A stretch of 11,483 nt of DNA. It comes from Chitinophagaceae bacterium (lineage in GTDB: Bacteria > Bacteroidota > Bacteroidia > Chitinophagales > Chitinophagaceae). The stretch lies in contig DMPB01000057.1 of assembly GCA_003456175.1 (NCBI GenBank), positions 9,074 through 20,556 on the forward strand. Reading direction: 5' to 3'. This document shows positions 6,201-11,483 of this stretch, piece after piece. Each line of letters begins with the position of its first letter. The stretch's first letter is position 1. The translations under genes and the position numbers were made by a program. The notes under the pieces were generated by a model. That model did not search any database, was not told where the DNA came from, and worked only from the letters and a program-made list of their open reading frames with translations.

Positions 6201-8111
6201 TATCTAATGATGAATGCCAGTTTCCCTCAAATGATAACCGGCGTTGGTACAGTACAGAATATTGCAATCAACAATACTGAAAATGTTACCGTACAGTCAG
6301 ATGATACGTTGATAGTAACTGGTAATTACAAACCAATTGCAGGTAGCTTATACGTAAGAGCCAATATAACTTTTACCAGTACTAGTAGTATTGCTAACAC
6401 AAATATTACCGATTACATTAAAGGCAATGTTGTTACAGAACAAGCCATACCAGCAGCCCCAGCACGCCGATACTTGTTTGTGGCAAGTCCTGTACAAGCA
6501 CGTATTGATAGTAGTTGGCAACAAAGCATACACATAACAGGCGAAATTGGTACTTGTGGTACTATTACCGCCAATGGCTTCGATGGTAGTGTAAGTGGTG
6601 CTCCAAGTATGTTAACTTACAATAGTAATGCACTTTTAGGTACACGTTGGCAGTCTGTAGCGAACACCAATAGAACTAGTATACAACCCACAGTTGGGTA
6701 CAAATTATTGGTACGTGGTCATCGTAACGAAGGCTGTACTTTACTAAGCGGTACTAATGTGGCAGCATCGGCGGTAACTTTAAAAGCAGTAGGCACACTT
6801 GCAATGGGCAATGTTGCAGTAACCTTACAACCCAACGATTTCAACTTAGTAGGTAACCCATACATAAGTGCTATTGATTTCAATACTGTTGCTGCACAAA
6901 ATAGTCAACATATTTTTGCGGCTTATTGGATTCAGTATCCGCAGAACAAACCTGGTATTTACACAGTGTACAACGCTGGTACCATGCTTAATAAACCTAG
7001 TGATGTAAGCAATACTAATATTCTTCCTGTTGGGCAGGCATTTACCGTAAGGACAAAAAACACCACAACAAGTATTAGTAATTTCTTTACCGAAAATAAT
7101 AAAGCTAATAGCCTTACGGCAAATAACAACGCACCTGTATGGCAAGGTTTTATAAGAGTTGGGCTACATACTGCTAGTAACGAAGTATTAGACGAAATGG
7201 TAATTCGTTTTAGTAACGATAACACAGTACGTGGTAACGTTATTAATAATTACGATGCACCTGCCATGCAAGAAGCTAACTATCGCATTGCAAGTAAGAA
7301 GCAACAACAAGCAATGAGTATTCAAACACGTGATGCTAGCTATGCGATAGATACAGTAACATTAAATGTGGTAACACTCACACCAGATATTTATATTTTA
7401 AATTTTAGTGATATACAGTTGCCGGCTAATGGTGCATTGTTAATTGATCGTTTCACTAGAACAGAAACAATTGTTACCAATAACATGCAGTATCGTTATA
7501 CAGTTACCAATAATGTAGCGAGCCAGGCCGAAGACAGATTTCAATTAGTATTCCGTAGTGCTAGTGTACTGCCTGTAACATTTACAAGTATCAGTGCAGA
7601 ACGCCAACAAGCAGGTGCTTTAGTAACATGGAGCTTACCCAGCGATGATGATACTAAAACGTACGAAGTACAACGCAGTAACGATGCTCGCAACTATAAT
7701 ACTGTTGGTGTAGTAGCTGCTAATAATAGTCGTGTTGCTGTAAGCTATCAATGGAAAGATATAACGCCCATACAAGGCAAAGTGTACTATCGTATTAAAG
7801 CAGTAGCGCAGAACGATAAAACTACTTTGAGTGCAGTTGTAATGGTACAACAAGTACAACAAAATATAGTATTGCAGTTATATCCCAATCCGGTACAACA
7901 TACGTTGCAGGTAAGTTTTACTAAGCCTATCAACAACAACGTACAAGTAGTGGTGGTGAATGCTAATGGTGCACAGGTAATGATGTTGCCGACAGTGCAG
8001 GTAGCTAATCAGTTGCAGTTGCCAGTAGCCACATTACCGGCCGGGGCATATCATTTGCAAATACAATTGCCCGATGGTACAACTGCAAGTGGCATGTTTG
8101 TAAAGCAATAA
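3270..8111 (+). CDS. Giant secreted protein: 14-unit propeller-type repeat region, FN3-like domain, T9SS type A sorting domain
   Basis: The 1613-residue product starts with a signal peptide that has a long n-region (basic ...QIRKS) and a hydrophobic core LLGMYLLLVV before SAAAA, with cleavage near residue 40. Residues about 138-893 are 13 complete and one partial copies of a roughly 50-residue unit: NGxVxxIAV, VYVGGxFxxAYN, then NxIAxWNGxxW-x-x-LG. This recalls Rax2/DUF5122/Kelch-type beta-propeller blades. From 894 a WRGVQSNQWSDARNW segment opens a beta-rich region common in Bacteroidota surface proteins, with a FNLVGNPY motif near 1194. An FN3-like domain (LPVTF ... VTWS ... YEVQRS ... YYRIKA) follows at about 1434-1525, and residues 1529-1613 are the T9SS type A sorting domain with the LYPNPV motif and a GMFVKQ end. 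The protein is therefore probably exported across the outer membrane and anchored or released; its ligand is unknown. It is Asn/Thr-rich with little charge. ATG 3270 precedes the whole signal; Met28 is a weaker alternative. Transcription ends at the hairpin at 8134-8182. Confidence 0.92.
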   Translation: MKPHLHIHPWLHAKLVVQIRKSCWLLGMYLLLVVQSAAAADGSDISRLYNHLFSSSMLQQQYAHMLQLYHVPTTLGKYLLPDGTLPSHMQGSFNAQGYRLAAQRADGKLRFEQVSNTPTSTAVENNCNDGWDSRFGINNGAIGSLLAVAVDGSGNVYVGGSFSIAGSVVANNIAKWNGVTWEPLGAQQTINGNGVNGTVMAIAASGSKVYVGGAFSIAYNSMAVQVRANKIAVWDGVQWATLGTDATNGNGVNGLVNAIAVSGNKVFVGGIFTQVYNNANAAITANNIAVWNGTSWGVLGATGTANGVNGAVNALAVNGNTLWVGGAFRQAYQSGTTLQVNNIVAWSGTAWNRLGTGNTLTGNGVSDIVNTIAIGSNGKVYVGGNFTTAYNATGAAVTTNYIACWNGSSWSALGTGTTATGNGVNNAVKTIVVADSLVHAAGEFTNTYCGVATYNRQRIASWNGTTWLPMGGAQQNGATAGINAMCVRNSELFLVGNFSGVVASNGQTIAAGKIAVWRNNSWDHVDANIHNLGGYGLNGTIYTVAVKNNIVYVGGEFSMAYNSSNTVQVNNIAMWDGAQWKPIGNGANGTVNTIAIHNNDVYAGGWFSSVYNTNNQQVVANYIACWNGSTWSALGSSNSFLGNGVNGNVNTIVSYGNNLIVGGSFSNAYSSATNNLTVNNIAIWNGTTWQRFCGNDAGNGVNGEVKQVLVSNNNVYVAGAFTTALNASNTVVANRIAMWNGTTWISFGKGVNGTANSVAVVGDKVYVGGNFLNASNTDNTTVSCSKIAMWNGSVWQPLGDASLNGLNGNVISMSAMGNNVYVGGNFTTAYDVASAVTVNRIAVWTGEKWTTLSNGANATVNSIVAVNNRVHVGGAFNTMGCKISAAYALYYEPIIWRGVQSNQWSDARNWSPNAVPDSNSYVMIPDTANANEPVISQYAFAYNIAIGAARTLTINNNASLTVKGVKLYNDGVVRGEGYLMMNASFPQMITGVGTVQNIAINNTENVTVQSDDTLIVTGNYKPIAGSLYVRANITFTSTSSIANTNITDYIKGNVVTEQAIPAAPARRYLFVASPVQARIDSSWQQSIHITGEIGTCGTITANGFDGSVSGAPSMLTYNSNALLGTRWQSVANTNRTSIQPTVGYKLLVRGHRNEGCTLLSGTNVAASAVTLKAVGTLAMGNVAVTLQPNDFNLVGNPYISAIDFNTVAAQNSQHIFAAYWIQYPQNKPGIYTVYNAGTMLNKPSDVSNTNILPVGQAFTVRTKNTTTSISNFFTENNKANSLTANNNAPVWQGFIRVGLHTASNEVLDEMVIRFSNDNTVRGNVINNYDAPAMQEANYRIASKKQQQAMSIQTRDASYAIDTVTLNVVTLTPDIYILNFSDIQLPANGALLIDRFTRTETIVTNNMQYRYTVTNNVASQAEDRFQLVFRSASVLPVTFTSISAERQQAGALVTWSLPSDDDTKTYEVQRSNDARNYNTVGVVAANNSRVAVSYQWKDITPIQGKVYYRIKAVAQNDKTTLSAVVMVQQVQQNIVLQLYPNPVQHTLQVSFTKPINNNVQVVVVNANGAQVMMLPTVQVANQLQLPVATLPAGAYHLQIQLPDGTTASGMFVKQ
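4211..4222 (+). repeat. CCTTRCGGYAAA word, copy 3 (CCTTGCGGTAAA)
   Basis: One-transition variant inside propeller unit 4 of the giant gene, read as xxC-CTT-GCG-GTA-AAT (A-L-A-V-N). It continues into TG, matching the 14-base form. The aligned position of other units (IAV) uses different codons, so the word was not spread by repeat duplication. Confidence 0.7.
5294..5305 (+). repeat. CCTTRCGGYAAA word, copy 4 (exact)
   Basis: Exact plus-strand copy in propeller unit 10, read as xxC-CTT-ACG-GTA-AAT (N-L-T-V-N). It lies at a different place in the repeat unit from copy 3. Confidence 0.8.
6146..6157 (+). repeat. CCTTRCGGYAAA word, copy 5 (exact)
   Basis: Exact plus-strand copy in the beta-rich region after the propeller repeats, read as xxC-CTT-ACG-GTA-AAA (S-L-T-V-K), in the same frame as copies 3, 4 and 7. 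Confidence 0.8.
7041..7052 (-). repeat. CCTTRCGGYAAA word, copy 6 (exact, opposite orientation)
   Basis: Exact minus-strand copy within the giant gene, read on plus as TTT-ACC-GTA-AGG (F-T-V-R). It carries the trailing TG of the 14-base form. It forms an inverted pair with copy 7, 59 bases downstream. Confidence 0.8.
7112..7123 (+). repeat. CCTTRCGGYAAA word, copy 7 (CCTTACGGCAAA)
   Basis: One-transition variant in the giant gene, read as xxC-CTT-ACG-GCA-AAT (S-L-T-A-N). It is inverted relative to copy 6 at 7041-7052. Confidence 0.7.
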
Positions 8112-8133
8112 CAGTAAGGTTTTGTTGATGTTT

Positions 8134-8182
8134 ATAACAAAAGCTATGGGGCGGCCGCAGGCCGCCCCATAGCTTTTGTTAT
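8134..8182. terminator. Bidirectional intrinsic terminator, perfect 23-bp stem
   Basis: Positions 8134-8156 and 8160-8182 are exact reverse complements around a 3-base GCA loop. The GC-rich heart (GGGGCGGCC, containing a GCGGCCGC site at 8151-8158) is flanked by AAAAGC on one side and GCTTTT on the other, giving a T-tract on both strands. It sits between the stop of the giant gene (8111) and the convergent stop of the M23 gene (8195), so it can end transcription from both sides. The right arm's TTTTGTTATC (8174-8183) is repeated in tandem at 8184-8193. Confidence 0.92.
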
Positions 8183-8193
8183 CTTTTGTTATC
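8174..8193 (+). repeat. Tandem 10-base repeat TTTTGTTATC x2
   Basis: The outer right arm of the terminator stem ends in TTTTGTTATC and the same ten bases follow at once (8184-8193), ending just before the M23 stop codon. A related TTTTGTT at 8120-8126 could also pair with AACAAAA (8136-8142) of the left arm. The duplication lengthens the T-rich tail for plus-strand transcripts. Confidence 0.6.
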
Positions 8194-8194
8194 A

Positions 8195-9166
8195 CTAATC
8201 TAAACTTTGGTTAGCTGCTGCAGCCACTTTTAACAACCGATCAAATTGCTCTGGCGATAAATCGTTATAAAAAAAGTAAATCGGATCTACGGGCTTACCA
8301 TTCTTGTGAACTTCGTAATGGCAGTGTGGCCCCGTGCTCTTACCCGTGCTACCAACATAACCAATTACTTCGCCTCGTTTTATTGTTTGTCCGGCACGTG
8401 CTTTAATACGTACCATATGGCCATATAATGTTTCATATCCATAGCCATGGTTAATTACAACATGGTTACCATAGCCGCTACTGTTATAGCCAGCCTCTTT
8501 CACTCTGCCATCGGCGGTAGCATAAATAGGTGTGCCTTGTGGTGCAGTGAAATCGAGGCCTGCATGAAATTTGGTTACCTTGTACACGGGGTCGATGCGG
8601 TAACCGAAACCACTAGCAATACGATTTAGATTTTTATTACTCACAGGCTGAATAGCAGGAATGGCCTTTAATAACCGTTCTTTGTTTTTCACCATACCAG
8701 CAATTTCGCTGTAACTCTTTTCTTGATAAGCAATACGTTTTGAAAGTGTATTCAATTGCTGTGTCATACTGGCTACCATATCGTTCTCAGAAAGTGTAGC
8801 AAGCAAGGCTAGTTCCTTGTTTTTTTCCATGGCTACTAAACGAGCACTATCTGGTATCGGATCGGCTTCAAAAACACTGCGATACACTTCGTTATCACGC
8901 TTCGAAAGCTCATCCATTTGTGCGGTAAGTGCATCTACCTGCTTGCGCAAAATGGTATAATTCTGTTGTAGCTCTTTATTTTGTTGTTTTAGCAACGTTT
9001 CTTGAGGCCGTTCTATGTATTGAAATGCAATGGCTACAATAATAATTGCCGTTACCAATGCTGCTGCTATAAAGCCAAACACACGCAATAATTTTACCCG
9101 AAAGGGTACTTCGAGCTTCTCGTAGCGGAGCGTGTGGGTATTGTAATAATATTTTACTTTTTTCAT
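8195..9166 (-). CDS. Membrane-anchored M23-family (LytM-type) metallopeptidase with coiled coil
   Basis: The 323-residue protein has a short basic cytoplasmic N-terminus (MKKVKYYYNTHTLRYEKL), one transmembrane helix at about residues 27-49, a coiled coil rich in Glu/Gln/Lys over about 56-165, and a C-terminal M23 peptidase domain (about 180-300). All zinc/catalytic residues are present: His201 and Asp205 (FHAGLDF), His250 (LYGHM) and HCH at 281-283. Such enzymes cleave peptide cross-bridges of peptidoglycan from the periplasmic side; with intact residues it is more likely an active hydrolase than an EnvC/NlpD-like activator. I start it at ATG 9166, not at the in-frame ATG 9205. The extra 13 codons would translate a hairpin built from two repeat words, while MKKVKYYYNTHTLRYEKL is the usual family start. 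It is divergent from alaS, an arrangement often seen in this phylum. Confidence 0.92.
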   Translation of the reverse strand: MKKVKYYYNTHTLRYEKLEVPFRVKLLRVFGFIAAALVTAIIIVAIAFQYIERPQETLLKQQNKELQQNYTILRKQVDALTAQMDELSKRDNEVYRSVFEADPIPDSARLVAMEKNKELALLATLSENDMVASMTQQLNTLSKRIAYQEKSYSEIAGMVKNKERLLKAIPAIQPVSNKNLNRIASGFGYRIDPVYKVTKFHAGLDFTAPQGTPIYATADGRVKEAGYNSSGYGNHVVINHGYGYETLYGHMVRIKARAGQTIKRGEVIGYVGSTGKSTGPHCHYEVHKNGKPVDPIYFFYNDLSPEQFDRLLKVAAAANQSLD

Positions 9167-9179
9167 AGCCTTATAAACA

Positions 9180-9191
9180 TTTACCGTAAGG
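9180..9191 (-). repeat. CCTTRCGGYAAA word, copy 8 (exact)
   Basis: Exact minus-strand copy, with trailing TG, in the M23/alaS divergent region. It is the arm of the 9180-9206 hairpin nearest the M23 start codon. Confidence 0.8.
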
Positions 9192-9194
9192 TAG

Positions 9195-9206
9195 CCTTGC
9201 GGCAAA
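9195..9206 (+). repeat. CCTTRCGGYAAA word, copy 9 (CCTTGCGGCAAA)
   Basis: Variant with both transitions, trailing TG present, forming the other arm of the hairpin with copy 8. Further TTGCGG/CCGCAA pieces follow at 9253-9268 and 9280-9285. Confidence 0.7.
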
Positions 9207-9252
9207 TGGTGGTAAAGGTGCTAAATCACAAGCATATTCCGCCACCAAACTC

Positions 9253-9282
9253 TTGCGGTTGCCCGCAAAGACCTTAGTTTTG
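9253..9282 (+). promoter_or_regulatory. Predicted Bacteroidota-type promoter for alaS
   Basis: TTG at 9253-9255 and TAGTTTTG at 9275-9282 are separated by 19 bases and match the Bacteroidota primary-sigma consensus TTG-N19-TAnnTTTG at every fixed base. Transcription would begin near 9289, leaving a leader of about 64 bases before the alaS ATG at 9353. A short inverted repeat TTGCGG/CCGCAA (9253-9258 with 9263-9268) overlaps the -33 element. This is consensus matching by eye only. Confidence 0.55.
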
Positions 9283-9352
9283 CGGCCTTGTAAGTGGTCA
9301 AAGATAACCGCTTGCCCTTTTAACAATACTCTAAAATAATTACTTGGTGTTT

Positions 9353-11483
9353 ATGCTTACCGCAGCCCAAATACGTCAGCAGTTTTTAGATTTCTTCGCC
9401 AGCAAGCAGCACGATGTGGTGCCCAGTGCTCCGATAGTGGTTAAAAACGATCCAACATTGCTTTTTACCAATGCTGGTATGAACCAGTTTAAAGATTATT
9501 TTTTGGGTAATAAAGTGCCCGCCAATCCACGTATTGCTGACACCCAAAAATGCTTGCGAGTAAGCGGAAAGCATAACGATTTAGAAGAAGTAGGTGTAGA
9601 TACTTACCACCATACCATGTTTGAAATGCTGGGCAACTGGAGCTTTGGTAACTATTTTAAAGCTGAAGCAATTGCATGGAGCTGGGAATTATTAACGGAG
9701 GTATACCAACTCGATAAAGATCGACTGTATGTAACCATTTTTGAAGGCGATGAAAAGGAAGGCTTGCCTCGCGATGAAGAAGCCTACAATGAGTGGAAAA
9801 AATGGATTGCAGAAGACCGTATTTTACTGGGCAACAAAAAAGATAATTTCTGGGAAATGGGCGATACCGGCCCTTGTGGCCCATGTACCGAAATACATGT
9901 TGATTGTCGTACCCCTGAAGAAAGAGCCGCTGTTGCAGGGAAAGATTTAGTAAATAATGATCATCCGCAGGTAATTGAAATTTGGAATAATGTATTTATT
10001 CAGTTTAACCGATTGAAAGATGGTTCGTTACAGCAATTGCCCGCAAAGCACGTAGATACTGGTATGGGTTTTGAACGTTTGGTACGTGTATTACAAGGCA
10101 AAACAAGTAATTACGATACCGATGTATTCTCAGGTACTATCAAAGCTATTGAAGGTATCACCAGCCAAACATATACTGCTGGCGATGATAAGCAAAGCGT
10201 TGCTTTTCGCGTATTAGCCGATCATATTAGAGCTATCAGTTTTACCATTGCCGATGGTCAATTGCCTTCTAATACTGGTGCCGGTTATGTTATCAGAAGA
10301 ATTTTAAGAAGAGCTGTTCGCTATTACTATTCGTATCTCGATTATAAGCAACCGTTATTATTTCAATTGGTACCTGTGCTTGCGGCACAATTCGAACGTG
10401 TGTTCCCAGAATTGCATCAACAATTAGATTTTGTAAGTAAAGTGGTTAAAGAAGAAGAAGATGCTTTCTTACGAACACTTGAAAAAGGGTTGAAGCGTAT
10501 CAACGATATACTTGCAACTGAAAAAGCGAGTGGGTCTGGTAGTATTAATGGCAAAGAGGCTTTTGAACTATTCGACACTTACGGTTTTCCGATAGATTTA
10601 ACTCGATTGATTGCACAAGAGAATAATCTTCAGGTAGATGAGCCAGGGTTTGAAGCTGAAATGGCACAGCAAAAAGCACGCAGTCGTGCTGCCACCGCTA
10701 TCGACACAGAAGACTGGGTAACCGTGAACGATGTGGCTAATACCAGTTTTGTTGGGTATCATACCACTGAAACCACTACCAAAGTGGCGAAGTACAGAAA
10801 AGTAAAGGCTAAAGGAAAAGAAGCCTATCAAATTGTGTTAGAAGCAACACCTTTTTATGCTGAAAGCGGTGGCCAAGTTGGCGATAGTGGCACGCTTACT
10901 ATTGATGGTGAAACAATAACCATTTATGATACCAAGAAAGAAAACAACTTGTTTATTCACTTTGCTGACGCTATTCCTGCCGTTCTTAGTGGCAGTGTAA
11001 TTGCACAAGTGAATACTACCAGAAGGCATGAAATTACAGTACACCATAGTGCAACGCATTTAATGCATGCCGCTTTACGTAAAGTACTAGGTACACACGT
11101 GGCACAAAAAGGTAGTTTGGTGAATGAGGAACATTTGCGTTTCGATTTTTCGCATTTTGCAAAACTTACCTCTGAAGAAATTGCACAAGTAGAGGCTATT
11201 GTGAATACAAAGATTCGTGAGAACGTTCCGGTTGTAATTAAAGAAATGAGTAAAGACGATGCCATTGCTATGGGTGCTATGGCGTTGTTCGGAGAAAAAT
11301 ATGCAGATACAGTTCGTGTAGTAGTGATAGATCCCAATTATAGTATTGAACTGTGTGGTGGTACACACGTAGGCAATACCGGCGAACTTGGCTTTTTTGC
11401 TATTAAGCACGAAACTGCAGTAGCTGCAGGTGTACGTAGGGTAGAAGCTGTTTGTGGTGCCGCTGCCGAGCAATACATTATTG
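9353..11483 (+). CDS. alaS: Alanine--tRNA ligase (3' end outside window)
   Basis: An open frame of 710 codons runs from ATG 9353 off the window end. It encodes the class II synthetase that charges tRNA-Ala with alanine in the cytoplasm. The N-terminal aminoacylation domain begins TAAQIRQQFLDFFASKQH and contains TLLFTNAGMNQFKDYFLG, the motif 2 region HHTMFEMLGNWSFGNYF (residues 86-102), GDTGPCGPCTEIH and motif 3 GMGFERL (237-243). The editing domain has its zinc-binding residues His565 and His569 (HSATH) and Cys668 and His672 (CGGTH), so mischarged Ser/Gly clearance should be intact. About 160-170 C-terminal residues (the C-Ala oligomerisation region) would be missing, judged by the usual length of about 870-880. 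No frameshift is visible, and codon use is ordinary for the window. A consensus promoter lies at 9253-9282. Confidence 0.97.
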   Translation, partial: MLTAAQIRQQFLDFFASKQHDVVPSAPIVVKNDPTLLFTNAGMNQFKDYFLGNKVPANPRIADTQKCLRVSGKHNDLEEVGVDTYHHTMFEMLGNWSFGNYFKAEAIAWSWELLTEVYQLDKDRLYVTIFEGDEKEGLPRDEEAYNEWKKWIAEDRILLGNKKDNFWEMGDTGPCGPCTEIHVDCRTPEERAAVAGKDLVNNDHPQVIEIWNNVFIQFNRLKDGSLQQLPAKHVDTGMGFERLVRVLQGKTSNYDTDVFSGTIKAIEGITSQTYTAGDDKQSVAFRVLADHIRAISFTIADGQLPSNTGAGYVIRRILRRAVRYYYSYLDYKQPLLFQLVPVLAAQFERVFPELHQQLDFVSKVVKEEEDAFLRTLEKGLKRINDILATEKASGSGSINGKEAFELFDTYGFPIDLTRLIAQENNLQVDEPGFEAEMAQQKARSRAATAIDTEDWVTVNDVANTSFVGYHTTETTTKVAKYRKVKAKGKEAYQIVLEATPFYAESGGQVGDSGTLTIDGETITIYDTKKENNLFIHFADAIPAVLSGSVIAQVNTTRRHEITVHHSATHLMHAALRKVLGTHVAQKGSLVNEEHLRFDFSHFAKLTSEEIAQVEAIVNTKIRENVPVVIKEMSKDDAIAMGAMALFGEKYADTVRVVVIDPNYSIELCGGTHVGNTGELGFFAIKHETAVAAGVRRVEAVCGAAAEQYII

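Larger units (their letters stand above)
9180..9206 (-). promoter_or_regulatory. Hairpin of two inverted CCTTRCGGYAAA words in the M23 leader
   Basis: TTTACCGTAAGG (9180-9191) and CCTTGCGGCAAA (9195-9206) are inverted copies of the same word separated by only 3 bases. As RNA of the minus strand they form a 12-position stem with one G-U pair and one C-A mismatch, ending 13 bases before the M23 start codon. It could affect translation or RNA stability of that gene. It is too close to the start to act as an ordinary terminator for it and has no T-tract. Confidence 0.55.

Noticed and set aside
5184..7225. Long antisense frames within the giant gene
   Set aside because: They mirror the repeated codons of the plus-strand gene, show no family motif, and overlap one another; they are shadows.
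9167..9205. Upstream ATG at 9205 as the start of the M23 peptidase
   Set aside because: The extra 13 codons only translate the inverted repeat hairpin, while the protein from ATG 9166 begins with the usual family N-terminus.
9180..9206. The inverted pair as a standard rho-independent terminator
   Set aside because: It has no T-tract on either side and lies between two divergent starts, where no transcript is expected to end.

Overview
The window looks like a chromosomal segment of a Bacteroidota bacterium, most likely of the Chitinophagaceae or a close relative. The reasons are an AT-leaning base composition, start codons without Shine-Dalgarno sequences, a giant secreted protein ending in a type IX secretion (T9SS) type A sorting domain, a PorT-like outer-membrane beta-barrel protein, a TTG-N19-TAnnTTTG promoter, and a membrane-anchored M23 peptidase divergent from alaS. 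The family-level placement is inference. No RNA gene, CRISPR array, insertion sequence or phage gene is visible.

Layout. Positions 1-2092 hold a tightly packed plus-strand operon: the 3' part of a MurU-like sugar-1-phosphate nucleotidyltransferase, a WlbA-like Gfo/Idh/MocA oxidoreductase, and a WlbB-like left-handed beta-helix acyltransferase that overlaps it by 4 bases. Together they suggest making or modifying an activated sugar for surface glycans. At 2149-2907, convergent to the operon, lies a secreted beta-barrel protein gene. A 362-base divergent gap (2908-3269) with hairpins and repeated words precedes a 1613-residue secreted protein (3270-8111). It has about 14 propeller-type repeats, then a beta-rich region, an FN3-like domain and a T9SS sorting domain. 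A perfect 23-bp bidirectional terminator (8134-8182) separates it from the convergent M23 peptidase (8195-9166, minus strand). A 186-base divergent intergenic region then leads into alaS (9353 to the window end, cut off).

The most unusual signal is not a gene. The 12-base word CCTTACGGTAAA occurs six times exactly, counting both strands, and three more times with only transitions, giving the consensus CCTTRCGGYAAA (often followed by TG). Copies sit in three intergenic regions and, always in one reading frame per orientation, inside the giant surface-protein gene. They are absent from the other five genes. One pair forms a near-perfect hairpin just upstream of the M23 peptidase start. The pattern resembles a genome-wide repeated short word, such as an uptake-sequence-like or HIP1-like element, or a binding site. 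Its function cannot be told from this window.
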